In this document: positions 37,863-46,041 of the stretch, one piece after another
How the letters are laid out: each line of letters begins with the position of its first letter
How positions within the stretch are numbered: position 1 is the first letter of the stretch
DNA from: Bin80 sp965208025
Lineage (GTDB): Bacteria; Bacteroidota; Rhodothermia; Rhodothermales; Bin80
Length of the DNA stretch: 64,000 bases
NCBI GenBank assembly: GCA_965208025.1
Contig: OZ242302.1
Location: 1,426,001-1,490,000 of the forward strand
Direction of reading: 5' to 3'
Position numbers and translations under genes: made by a program
The notes under the pieces: model-generated
Seen by the model: the letters and a program-made list of their open reading frames with translations, nothing else
What the model was told of the DNA's origin: nothing
Databases searched by the model: none

Positions 37863-39587
37863 CTATTCACTGACATCTGAATTTTCATTCCCTTCCCCCA
37901 CTACTTTTTGATATCTTCGGAAGTAGGGCTCTGCCTCAAGAGTATCCCCAATCAGAACGAGGTATCTTGCCATATTATACAGCATCACTCGAGAGTCAGG
38001 ATTCATGGTTTCTATCTGGCGTAATAATTCACCCGCAACTTCAAATGCTCTTTGCCGAATACGCATTGCTGCAAGGGTATTCAGATAGATTGTGGTGGGA
38101 TTTCGGGCAGCTACGAATTGTACTACTTCTCCCGCCAACTTACTGGACTGCAACGAGGCAAGCTCGGCTGCTTGCAGATGTAACCGATCATTAAAGGGCT
38201 GCCAATACAAGAGTGAGCGCAGATGCGTCAGTGCCATGGCTGTATCGGCAACACCCAGATAATGGTTCTTCGCTTCAAGAAGTGCTTCATCAATGCGAAG
38301 TTGGACACTCACCGCGAGTGCTGCCAATGAATCAGAGACGATTCCAGAGTCCAGATGTAACTTGATGATCTGCTGAAACTGAACCAATTCCTCTTCCACA
38401 GTCCGCCCAACAGTGAATGGAAACCCAAGTCGAAGTCGAGCGATCAGTAATCTGGCATAAGCAGCATCCAGAGGTGATGGAACTGGATCAGTGAGATCTG
38501 AACTCTGAACTCCAGAGTGCCCCCCCATGGCAGTTGCAAAGGCTTCGCCGATCAGATCATACCCCAATGCAGCCGGATGGAGGTGATCCGTAAAGAGAGA
38601 GTCCCTCACTCTTGAATCAAAGTATGAATCCGTATTGACCACATGGGCATTGTGATCCTGAGCTAAACGGGAGATGATTTGATCCATTTTTTCGGGAGCT
38701 CTAAAGCGAATTGGATCATATTCTTTGGACCGAATAAATGCAGTCATGGCAGCAACCGAATCCCCATCCGCCAAATCGTCCAATCCGCTGAGCCATGCCT
38801 TGGTGGCAGTGGAGTCTATGCCCAATGGAGATTGGCCTTGCACGTTTGATACCAAGGTTCCAATATAAACCTTTATCCCCCTCTGATTCAGGGAGTTGAG
38901 AATTTGATCCAAATTCGCTTCAAAGTTCTTGATGCCCGCATGGTAGACCGATCCACCATAGGTGATGGAAACATCCGTTGTGGAATTTGTCATCATCGTT
39001 CGATCTGATTCCACTGGTGGTGAAATGATCTTCTCCAAACTCCGAAACAACGCACTTTTCTTGAACCAGAATAAGACTCGGATCAATGATGGGTTCCGAT
39101 TGATCCCACCTGCTCCGTACGCGCCATAGTACTCGTTATGTCCAGCGTAGATAAGAACTGCGTCGGGGTTCATCTCAATCACGAAGGGAGTGAGATCTCG
39201 GAGCACATGACTGCTCAGTGCTGTCATGCCCAGATTGATCATTTCAATCTGCCGAGTCGGATCAACTGACCGAAGTCTAGCAACAACTCTCTCAGGAAAC
39301 CCCAAATAAAACGGATAGGGATAGCCTGCGGTAGAGGATCCACCAAGGGCAACAATCCGAAATAATGAGTCCGTTTTTTGTCGCAAAAATGGATTGTATG
39401 CAACCTGGGGTACAAACCCGTTGAAGTATCGCCCAGCATATTCCGGATTCACGGTTTGATAGTCAGGCTGTCCACTCACTGGAATGAAAAAAGGGACAGG
39501 ATTGAACTGGCGCACCACCAACTCAGCAGCGAATAGGAGCACCAGCGGGAGCAACACTGCAAATACTTTGAATAGATTCAAACGCAT
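37863..39587 (-). CDS. Membrane-anchored SGNH/GDSL-family hydrolase with helical C-terminal region
   Basis: Protein of 574 aa. One hydrophobic N-terminal segment (VFAVLLPLVLLFAAELVV) is a signal anchor, so the enzyme faces the periplasm. SGNH blocks are present: serine in IVALGGSSTAGYPYP (about residue 82), Asn in YAGHNEYYGAYG, and the Asp/His pair in FTDHLHPAALGYD (about 325). The last 190 residues look helical and TPR-like (YLGVADTAMALTHLRSLLYWQ). SGNH enzymes are esterases or acyl-transferases on sugars, lipids or peptidoglycan; the substrate here is unknown. It is convergent with recO, 34 bp apart. Confidence 0.85.
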   Translation of the reverse strand: MRLNLFKVFAVLLPLVLLFAAELVVRQFNPVPFFIPVSGQPDYQTVNPEYAGRYFNGFVPQVAYNPFLRQKTDSLFRIVALGGSSTAGYPYPFYLGFPERVVARLRSVDPTRQIEMINLGMTALSSHVLRDLTPFVIEMNPDAVLIYAGHNEYYGAYGAGGINRNPSLIRVLFWFKKSALFRSLEKIISPPVESDRTMMTNSTTDVSITYGGSVYHAGIKNFEANLDQILNSLNQRGIKVYIGTLVSNVQGQSPLGIDSTATKAWLSGLDDLADGDSVAAMTAFIRSKEYDPIRFRAPEKMDQIISRLAQDHNAHVVNTDSYFDSRVRDSLFTDHLHPAALGYDLIGEAFATAMGGHSGVQSSDLTDPVPSPLDAAYARLLIARLRLGFPFTVGRTVEEELVQFQQIIKLHLDSGIVSDSLAALAVSVQLRIDEALLEAKNHYLGVADTAMALTHLRSLLYWQPFNDRLHLQAAELASLQSSKLAGEVVQFVAARNPTTIYLNTLAAMRIRQRAFEVAGELLRQIETMNPDSRVMLYNMARYLVLIGDTLEAEPYFRRYQKVVGEGNENSDVSE

Positions 39588-39728
39588 TGGTCTTTGGGCG
39601 TTGATGCAGAGTTACCGTTATACGAGCGTATACAGACTCCAGCCAGGGTAAATGTCAATGTCCATAGGCTCGTCCTTCGGCATCGCTGAAATCTGTCATC
39701 GTCAGAATTGGGTAATGAATCAATCCAT

Positions 39729-39754
39729 ACTCAAGCGTCCCACTCAAGCGTCCC
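39729..39754 (+). repeat. Two tandem copies of a 13-bp unit (actcaagcgtccc)
   Basis: Two perfect adjacent copies, ending just after the 3' end of the hypothetical gene that stops at 39757. No function is apparent. Confidence 0.6.
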
Positions 39755-39756
39755 AC

Positions 39757-40590
39757 TTAATCTTCCCTCAATCGTCTCAGGTACTCTTCGGATGAAAGTC
39801 CATCAGAAAAATCAGGATCATGTAACTCACTAAGAGGCAATTGTTTGCGATTCAAGTGAGATACTCTTCCATCAATTATGCGAACCAGTTTTCCGACATC
39901 ATCATAATCTAACATACCCTGAACACGGACTTCTTGATGTTCCCAAAAATCTTTGACACGCAATTTCTCGTTCAACATTTCTATCGTAAGTTGATCTACT
40001 TGACACCATAGGTCGTTTCCAGTATTAAACTCCTTAACTTGAATTGCGGGCTTATGGTAGTGCGTACCCAACCGAATGAGAGAGCCTGTAATTGAGCCAT
40101 ATCCCTGCACTGGAAAAGTCGCAATCAGGTCATCCATCTCACTTGACTGCGCCAACAGCTTAAGGCCTGTTTCGGCAAAATCTTGATCAATAATCACTGG
40201 CTCAATTCCATTCCCAAAATCACATTCGGTCCGCTCAATCCCATTAGTATTTCTTACGAAAAGCTGTTTAATCTTCTCAAGCTTCCGCCCAGAGAGATTA
40301 ACTGGATGGAGGTGCGAAGAAGAAAGATTCGTGATCTCCGAAACGATCTCCTTAACGATAGGAATGATCACCTCATAGGCCAGGGCGTTGGTTTGGGTAT
40401 CAATAGGCTTTGCTGTAATTAGAAGCGGCGAATTGAATTCAGCATGTTCCAGTATCCACTTTACATCCTGATTTTTTTCATCAGATAGCAAATCAAAGAA
40501 ATCCCATACTTGGAGCATGGCATCTTGAATTGTCAGTACTCCGAGTCCTGATGGATTTGATCTGATGGATATTTGAACTGATTTTCCCAC
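39757..40590 (-). CDS. Hypothetical protein
   Basis: Protein of 277 aa starting at a GTG. I do not recognise the family. It is acidic at the C-terminus (DPDFSDGLSSEEYLRRLRED) and has no signal peptide or membrane segment. The middle (residues about 140-250) is rich in beta-strand-like alternation, with YGSITGSLIRLGTHYHKPA and EVRVQGMLDYDDVGKL resembling an OB- or SH3-like barrel. Two flanking intergenic gaps and no operon partners suggest an accessory gene. Nothing in the sequence indicates a reaction. Confidence 0.65.
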   Translation of the reverse strand: MGKSVQISIRSNPSGLGVLTIQDAMLQVWDFFDLLSDEKNQDVKWILEHAEFNSPLLITAKPIDTQTNALAYEVIIPIVKEIVSEITNLSSSHLHPVNLSGRKLEKIKQLFVRNTNGIERTECDFGNGIEPVIIDQDFAETGLKLLAQSSEMDDLIATFPVQGYGSITGSLIRLGTHYHKPAIQVKEFNTGNDLWCQVDQLTIEMLNEKLRVKDFWEHQEVRVQGMLDYDDVGKLVRIIDGRVSHLNRKQLPLSELHDPDFSDGLSSEEYLRRLRED

Positions 40591-41125
40591 TGTTGTCGCA
40601 TGAAGGTGTGAGCGTCCTCACAATACGATGTATTGAGACATGTCCATGGAAACAACAATCCTATACCTAGTCAGTGCCAATATTGTGAGATGAGTCGCAA
40701 TTATGGGATAGTTGAAATCACCTCCGCAAAGTTTGCATCGGTATACATAAAAATAAGGTATTATTCTGATGATTTAGAATGATATTCCTTTAATTTTATC
40801 ATTGAATTCGTACTGCTCTGGCCTGACTGTTGATAAGAACGTGTATTCAGACTTCGTCACCCCGGAACTGATCCTCTCGGCGGCATCTATGATCTTCCTG
40901 ACGTCCATCTCATTACACTGAATAGAAGTTGGTGGCTTCAACTCTAATGAAAGTTGCTCATTCCACAGAAATTGTGGTTAAAGCTTTATCCAAGCTGAAG
41001 GTGGGCAAATTGCATTTGATATCCCATTCCTCCAACGATATAACCCCATGGGCCTTAATAACCATATTCCGAATAGATGTGGAGAAACAGATCCGCTACA
41101 TCTATAACCTACGCTTTCACATTTG
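40591..41125. other. Intergenic region of about 535 bp, no gene recognised
   Basis: AT-rich spacer upstream of the hypothetical gene and next to the 3' end of tRNA-Leu. No RNA gene or repeat was seen besides the tRNA. Confidence 0.4.
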
Positions 41126-41208
41126 TACCGGGAGCGGGACTCGAACCCGCACGGCCATACGGCCAACGGATTTTAAGTCCGTTGCGTCTACCATTCCGCC
41201 ATCCCGGC
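41126..41208 (-). tRNA. tRNA-Leu (anticodon TAA)
   Basis: Class II tRNA of 83 nt with acceptor GCCGGGA/TCCCGGT (one G-T pair), D arm, anticodon stem ACGGA/TCCGT around CTTAAAA, and a short variable arm (GGCCGT ATGGCC). The T arm is GCGGG TTCGAGT CCCGC. The loop gives anticodon TAA. CCA is not encoded. Confidence 0.92.
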
Positions 41209-41254
41209 CAAACCAATACGAACTAATTTATCCCATCATGCGTTCCCTTAGAAA

Positions 41255-42031
41255 ATGACCATCAAGGGCATAGATACCCTTCGGAAATACGTAAAGGAGG
41301 CTACTCAGCGTTCGTTTGTGCCCTATTCCCATAAACCTCGGGCAGTTTTACTTCTCATGTCCAATGGGGATTGGATTTGCGGAGTCCGAATAGAAAATGC
41401 CAGTTTTTCTCTCACGATCCCCGCTCTGACTTCTGCTCTTGTCAGTGCTGCATCAGTTGGAAGACATGATGTGGCCGCAATTGTTTGCAGTAGTCGTGTA
41501 AAACAAGAAGAAAAGGCAGCTATCCTTCAATCTGTTCACACACCACTACAGCAGATAGAGGAAGATATACTTGCACAATCAGGAACTTCCTTTGATCTGC
41601 ATCATGAACTCTCTACCTGCCAGCATTTTTCTACTCCGATTGACATAAAATCTGGAATTGACCTTGCTCGGCGTGCAACCAAATTTGCCTATACTCCTGA
41701 ATCTGATTTTCCCGTTGGTGCGATCGCGGTTACCGAAGATAATCGGTGCTTTCAAGGTGCAAATATTGAACATCCTGATTGGACAAGGATACTTTGCGCG
41801 GAGCGTTCGGCGATCGCATCTGCCGTAAGTGCAGGGGCTAGAAATATTCGATCTATCTTTATATCTTCCCCCAAATCCAATACATTTCTAACCCCGTGTG
41901 GGGCTTGCAGACAAGTATTGCATGAAATTGCTCCCAAATCTATAGTTTGGATGGAATATGATGGGAGGATGGTCAAGTGCCATATGAACAGTGACCTCCT
42001 ACCCTGTCCTTTCGTTTTCCGGAATCAATGA
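41255..42031 (+). CDS. cdd: Cytidine deaminase with two CDA domains
   Basis: Protein of 258 aa that deaminates cytidine/deoxycytidine to uridine for pyrimidine salvage. Two cytidine deaminase folds are in tandem. The C-terminal one (about 130-250) carries all zinc residues: CAERSAIASAV, with Cys ligand and catalytic Glu, and PCGACRQVLHE with the two Cys ligands. The N-terminal one (about 8-110) keeps VPYSHKPRAVLL and ICGVRIENASFS but has lost the CAE and PCGxC residues. In the E. coli-type two-domain enzyme the N-terminal domain is the active one, so the arrangement is reversed here. The start is 46 bp from the tRNA-Leu gene. Confidence 0.9.
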   Translation: MTIKGIDTLRKYVKEATQRSFVPYSHKPRAVLLLMSNGDWICGVRIENASFSLTIPALTSALVSAASVGRHDVAAIVCSSRVKQEEKAAILQSVHTPLQQIEEDILAQSGTSFDLHHELSTCQHFSTPIDIKSGIDLARRATKFAYTPESDFPVGAIAVTEDNRCFQGANIEHPDWTRILCAERSAIASAVSAGARNIRSIFISSPKSNTFLTPCGACRQVLHEIAPKSIVWMEYDGRMVKCHMNSDLLPCPFVFRNQ

Positions 42032-42074
42032 TGTAAATCGTAGTATACAACCAGAATCTAAATTTTTCTTACTT

Positions 42075-43778
42075 ATGCGCCTAATCATCTTCTTACTCAT
42101 CCTTTTTTCGGGTACTCATGTGGCTACTGCTCAAGAAAAGACGAAATATTGGATCTTTTTGACGGACAAGCAGGATGCATCCGCCAAGCATACTCAAGTG
42201 GAAGAGAGGTACCTGACTGACAAAGCGGTCACTCGGCGCGCCCTCAGAGGTGAATCAGACCTGGCAGAGTTTTTCGCCAGACAGGACGCCCCTGTCTCTC
42301 CATCCTATGAAGCCGCGCTTGAACAGGGAGGGGTTACGATTGTCCATCGTAGCCGTTGGTTCAATGCCGTGACCTCTTGGCTCACCGAAGAAGAAATGAC
42401 TCAGACCGCCACCCTTCCATTCGTACGAAAAATTCAACCCGTTGGGCATTTATCAACAAATGCCCTCTCCCCTATTTCCATCTCGCCAGTGATTCCCCAG
42501 AGAATATCATCCAACTGCCCATCAAACTTCTTTGGGAATTCATGTGAGCAACTTGATTTGGTGAATGCAATTCCTGCTCTCATGGAGGGGATCAATGGAC
42601 AGGGAGTGACCATAGGTTTTCTTGACACAAATTTTAATCTATCTCGTTCGCTTCCCTTCACTCATACTTCATTAGAGCACATTCCCAATTCTGGACGTCT
42701 CGGAGGCGCAAGGGACTTTACCAACCGGGATCCGTCCCAAGCCTGTAATGATCGTCAAAACGTTCACGGGATGAATGTTGCCTCTGTCGCCGTTGGGTTT
42801 CATGAAGGGTCTCTGATTGGGCCCGGTCACGGTGCAACCGTTTATGGGGCTTCAACCGAATGCGCCCCGTACGAGCGAAATATTGAAGAGGATAACTATG
42901 TAGCAGGGGTTGAATGGCTTGAATCTCAGGGAGTGGATGTAATGAGTTCTTCGCTGGGATACTTTGATTTTGATTCTGGACAACGGAGCTACTCAGTTGC
43001 TGATCTTGACGGGGATACTGGACTCACCTCCATCGTAATGGATTGGGCAGCTAGCCGCGGTGTGGTAACGGTCACCGGTGCTGGAAACTCTGGCCCCGGA
43101 CCACAATCCATTACCACCCCGGCGGACGGTGACTCTGTCATCTCCGTTGGAGGAGTCACTCCCTCTCGAAATGTTGTCTCATTTAGTAGTCGAGGACCAA
43201 CCGCAGATGGACGTATTAAACCCGATGTATCCGCTCAGGCTTTGGGTGTATACATTGCCCGTGGAAATCAATCTTATGGACGATCGAATGGAACCTCATT
43301 TTCTGCCCCAATGGTTTCTGGTATCATTACTCAAATGCTTCAAGTCAATCCAAAACTTGGACCCAGAGATGTATGGCGGATTCTGACTTCAACCGCAAAT
43401 CAGTTCTCCTCCCCCGATAATAACCTTGGCTGGGGAATCGTGGATGCTTATGCTGCCATCCGTGCAGGTATTCTTTTGAATCGTACCGACCAAACCACAC
43501 CACTTCCCAATCAAGTAACCGTTCACTCCCCCTACCCTAATCCGTTTCGAGATGTGGTTCATTTTGTCATTGATACTGCTGAACCTGCCCCTCATGTACA
43601 GCTTTCACTCTATGATATCCTTGGACGTGAAGTTGCGGTGATTTATGAAGGGCCGATCCATCACGTAGGAGTACCCATTCAATTTGATGGGGGCGATTTG
43701 TCGGCAGGTGTTTATACCTACATCCTTGAATCTGATGGACGAATGCAGTCTGGACTCCTTACACATCTGGGCAATTGA
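42075..43778 (+). CDS. Secreted subtilisin-like (S8) serine protease with T9SS sorting domain
   Basis: Protein of 567 aa from the ATG at 42075; an in-frame ATG at 41991 lies inside cdd and is unlikely. A signal peptide ends near HVATAQ. The S8 triad is visible: Asp in TIGFLDTNFNL, His in NVHGMNVASVAV and Ser in NGTSFSAPMVSG, with the oxyanion Asn in VTGAGNSGPG. The last 85 residues (SPYPNPFRDVVHF, then YDILGREVA, then LSAGVYTYILES) are a type A T9SS C-terminal sorting domain, which implies export across the outer membrane and surface attachment or release. A propeptide probably lies at residues 25-130. Confidence 0.93.
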   Translation: MRLIIFLLILFSGTHVATAQEKTKYWIFLTDKQDASAKHTQVEERYLTDKAVTRRALRGESDLAEFFARQDAPVSPSYEAALEQGGVTIVHRSRWFNAVTSWLTEEEMTQTATLPFVRKIQPVGHLSTNALSPISISPVIPQRISSNCPSNFFGNSCEQLDLVNAIPALMEGINGQGVTIGFLDTNFNLSRSLPFTHTSLEHIPNSGRLGGARDFTNRDPSQACNDRQNVHGMNVASVAVGFHEGSLIGPGHGATVYGASTECAPYERNIEEDNYVAGVEWLESQGVDVMSSSLGYFDFDSGQRSYSVADLDGDTGLTSIVMDWAASRGVVTVTGAGNSGPGPQSITTPADGDSVISVGGVTPSRNVVSFSSRGPTADGRIKPDVSAQALGVYIARGNQSYGRSNGTSFSAPMVSGIITQMLQVNPKLGPRDVWRILTSTANQFSSPDNNLGWGIVDAYAAIRAGILLNRTDQTTPLPNQVTVHSPYPNPFRDVVHFVIDTAEPAPHVQLSLYDILGREVAVIYEGPIHHVGVPIQFDGGDLSAGVYTYILESDGRMQSGLLTHLGN

Positions 43779-43845
43779 TTACTCCTGATCTCCACACGAA
43801 TAAGATCAAAGTTCCTCGGTGACCTTGAGATAGATCGGAAGGTGA

Positions 43846-45930
43846 ATGATTGAATTTGGAGTGTCCGCTTGGCCACTGATCTTTCTATTCGTTTTGGCTG
43901 CCCTCCTGACGTGGATTTCCTATCGCCGTACGGAGCCAAAGTTATTTGGATTCTATAAATGGCTTCTGCCTGGATTACGAGGGATTGCTCTTTCCATATT
44001 GCTCTTCCTCTTGTTTGAACCTGCAATTCGCAACTTCATCCGAGATACTATCTTGCCAGTGCAGGTCGTCTTGGTTGACGAAAGCCAAAGTATGACACAG
44101 CATGAACTACTTGAATCCCTACCAGCTACCATGGGGGAAACTCATTATTTTGGGTTTGGTGGGACAATTCGCCCAATTAAAAATCTCGGCGCGGCAATGG
44201 ATACTGCCCCCAGAACAGATCTGTCAGGGGCTTTGGAAGAGATTAGGAATTCATTCCAAGACAAAAATCTTCGCAGTGTACTACTGATTTCTGATGGTCA
44301 ATACAATTCAGGTCGGAATCCGATCCATGTTGCAACTGATTATCATGTCCCCATTCATACGTTCGTGGTAGGAGACACGCTACCTCGACAGGACTTGATG
44401 ATTGCGCGGACCGTCACGAATGAATTGGCCTATGTCGGTCAAGAGATCCCAGTAGATGTGACACTATTTCTGAGGGGATACGAGAATGAAACTGTCACAA
44501 CACAACTCTATGCACAGGATTCATTGGTCTCCTCCCAAACCATGTGGATTTCTGAAGGTGAATCTACGGCTTACCTAAGCTTCATTCCTCAAAAAGAAGG
44601 GCTACTTCAGTATAGCTTAACCACCTCTGAGTTGGAAAATGAAGCGACACTGGCAAATAACCGAGAAACGATTACAGTACGTGTACTGAAGCGGAGCCAA
44701 ACGATCTGCCTTATTGCTGCCGCACCCCATCCTGATCTGATCGCCTTGCGCAATATTTTGACTCAAGATTCTACACGCCAAGTTGATAGTTATGTGCAGA
44801 TGCAGCCTGGTAGATTTTATGAGGGAACTCTTCCCGCCTCCCTAAGCGGATACGATGCGATGATACTGGTTGGGTACCCAGGCCATCAGGCCGATGAGAC
44901 CTCTGTCCGTATCGTTGCGGAAGCCGCAGAATCTGGAGTTCCCCTCCTCTTCATGTTAACCTCCCAAACCGATCTGGGACGGCTAAACTCCGCATTTTCT
45001 AATGTGCTTCCTGCTTCACCAACCACCAGCAATATGCTTTACGATTCGGCCATACTTCAACTTACCTCCATTGGTCTTCGGGATCCAATCCTAAATGTCC
45101 CCGACGCAGTGTGGGAACGCCTTCCTCCTCTCATAGCTACCACAGGGAATTGGAAGGTAGCACCCGATAGTCGCATTTTAGGACAGCCGAACCTACGCGG
45201 ATTCCTGCTTGAAGAACCACTCTTTGTTCTTCGGAGCCGCGCTGGCCACCGGACCGCCGCAATTCTTGGCTCGGGAACATGGCGTTGGTTAAATCTTGGT
45301 GGCAATCCAGAGGATATGCCTCGTTTTTGGCCTCAAGTAGTTGAAAATTTGATGCAGTGGCTCACAACCCCCGAAGATCATCGAACCGTCCGTGTTGAAC
45401 CTGTACAAACTGCCTATGATGGGAGTGAGCCAATTCGGTTTAGGGGACAGGTCTACGATGAAAGTCTTAATCCGATTACGGATGCAGTGGTCACGATAGA
45501 GCTGGTAGCTCCAGACGATACCATCTATCCTTACACCATGACCAATGCCGGTAGCGGGCGATTCACGCTTCAGATTAATGCCCTGCCTGAGGGTACATAC
45601 TCCTACAGAGCGGAAGCTTCAAAGTTGAATGCATCTCTGGGAACCGACAGTGGTGTCGTTTCGGTTGGCTCTATGAATATAGAATATCGTACCACTGGAA
45701 GTGACCGAACTCTTCTCCGACAAATCGCCTATCGGTCCGGGGGAGAATTCTTTTCTGAATCGTCCATTGGACAATTACCCGAGATCCTCGCCTCCGACAA
45801 CCTGTTCGCTCCAACAGTACAGGCTCAAATGTTTGAACTTGATTTGCGACGAACCCCTCTGATGCTTGCGATTGTACTTCTTTTACTAGGTTTAGAATGG
45901 ATCTTGCGAAAACGAAACGGGCTTGCATAA
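43846..45930 (+). CDS. Membrane protein with von Willebrand factor A domain
   Basis: Protein of 694 aa. Two N-terminal membrane segments (WPLIFLFVLAALLTWISY and GIALSILLFLLFEPAI) precede a VWA domain with a complete MIDAS site: DESQS near residue 80, Thr in APRTDLSGALEE and Asp in LLISDGQYNSG. The long remainder (about 190-660) has Ig-like stretches and a class I amidotransferase-like segment (YDAMILVGYPGHQ). A final hydrophobic helix (PLMLAIVLLLLGLEWIL) ends the chain, so the bulk is periplasmic between anchors. Similar proteins are common and uncharacterised in Bacteroidota, sometimes next to Bat-type genes, which are not seen here. The sequence GGAAGG precedes the start. Confidence 0.85.
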   Translation: MIEFGVSAWPLIFLFVLAALLTWISYRRTEPKLFGFYKWLLPGLRGIALSILLFLLFEPAIRNFIRDTILPVQVVLVDESQSMTQHELLESLPATMGETHYFGFGGTIRPIKNLGAAMDTAPRTDLSGALEEIRNSFQDKNLRSVLLISDGQYNSGRNPIHVATDYHVPIHTFVVGDTLPRQDLMIARTVTNELAYVGQEIPVDVTLFLRGYENETVTTQLYAQDSLVSSQTMWISEGESTAYLSFIPQKEGLLQYSLTTSELENEATLANNRETITVRVLKRSQTICLIAAAPHPDLIALRNILTQDSTRQVDSYVQMQPGRFYEGTLPASLSGYDAMILVGYPGHQADETSVRIVAEAAESGVPLLFMLTSQTDLGRLNSAFSNVLPASPTTSNMLYDSAILQLTSIGLRDPILNVPDAVWERLPPLIATTGNWKVAPDSRILGQPNLRGFLLEEPLFVLRSRAGHRTAAILGSGTWRWLNLGGNPEDMPRFWPQVVENLMQWLTTPEDHRTVRVEPVQTAYDGSEPIRFRGQVYDESLNPITDAVVTIELVAPDDTIYPYTMTNAGSGRFTLQINALPEGTYSYRAEASKLNASLGTDSGVVSVGSMNIEYRTTGSDRTLLRQIAYRSGGEFFSESSIGQLPEILASDNLFAPTVQAQMFELDLRRTPLMLAIVLLLLGLEWILRKRNGLA

Positions 45931-45946
45931 CAGGGTGCGGGCAAAA

Positions 45947-46004
45947 AACCGATTGGCATCCTTCCATACCTTTTCAAGGTCAGAAAACAGGATGCCAATC
46001 GGTT
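45947..46004. terminator. Perfect 16-bp inverted repeat between convergent genes
   Basis: aaccgattggcatcct at 45947-45962 pairs fully with 45989-46004 across a 26-nt loop. It lies between the stops of the VWA gene and the TonB receptor. It is a likely bidirectional terminator, although the loop is long and the flanking T/A run (gcaaaaaacc) is only on one side. Confidence 0.6.
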
Positions 46005-46041
46005 GGTAACGCCTATGAGTAGTTCACCAGACTTTGCCTAC

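Noticed and set aside
39729..39754. 13-bp tandem unit as a regulatory array
   Set aside because: Only two copies and at the 3' side of the gene; too little to support a function.
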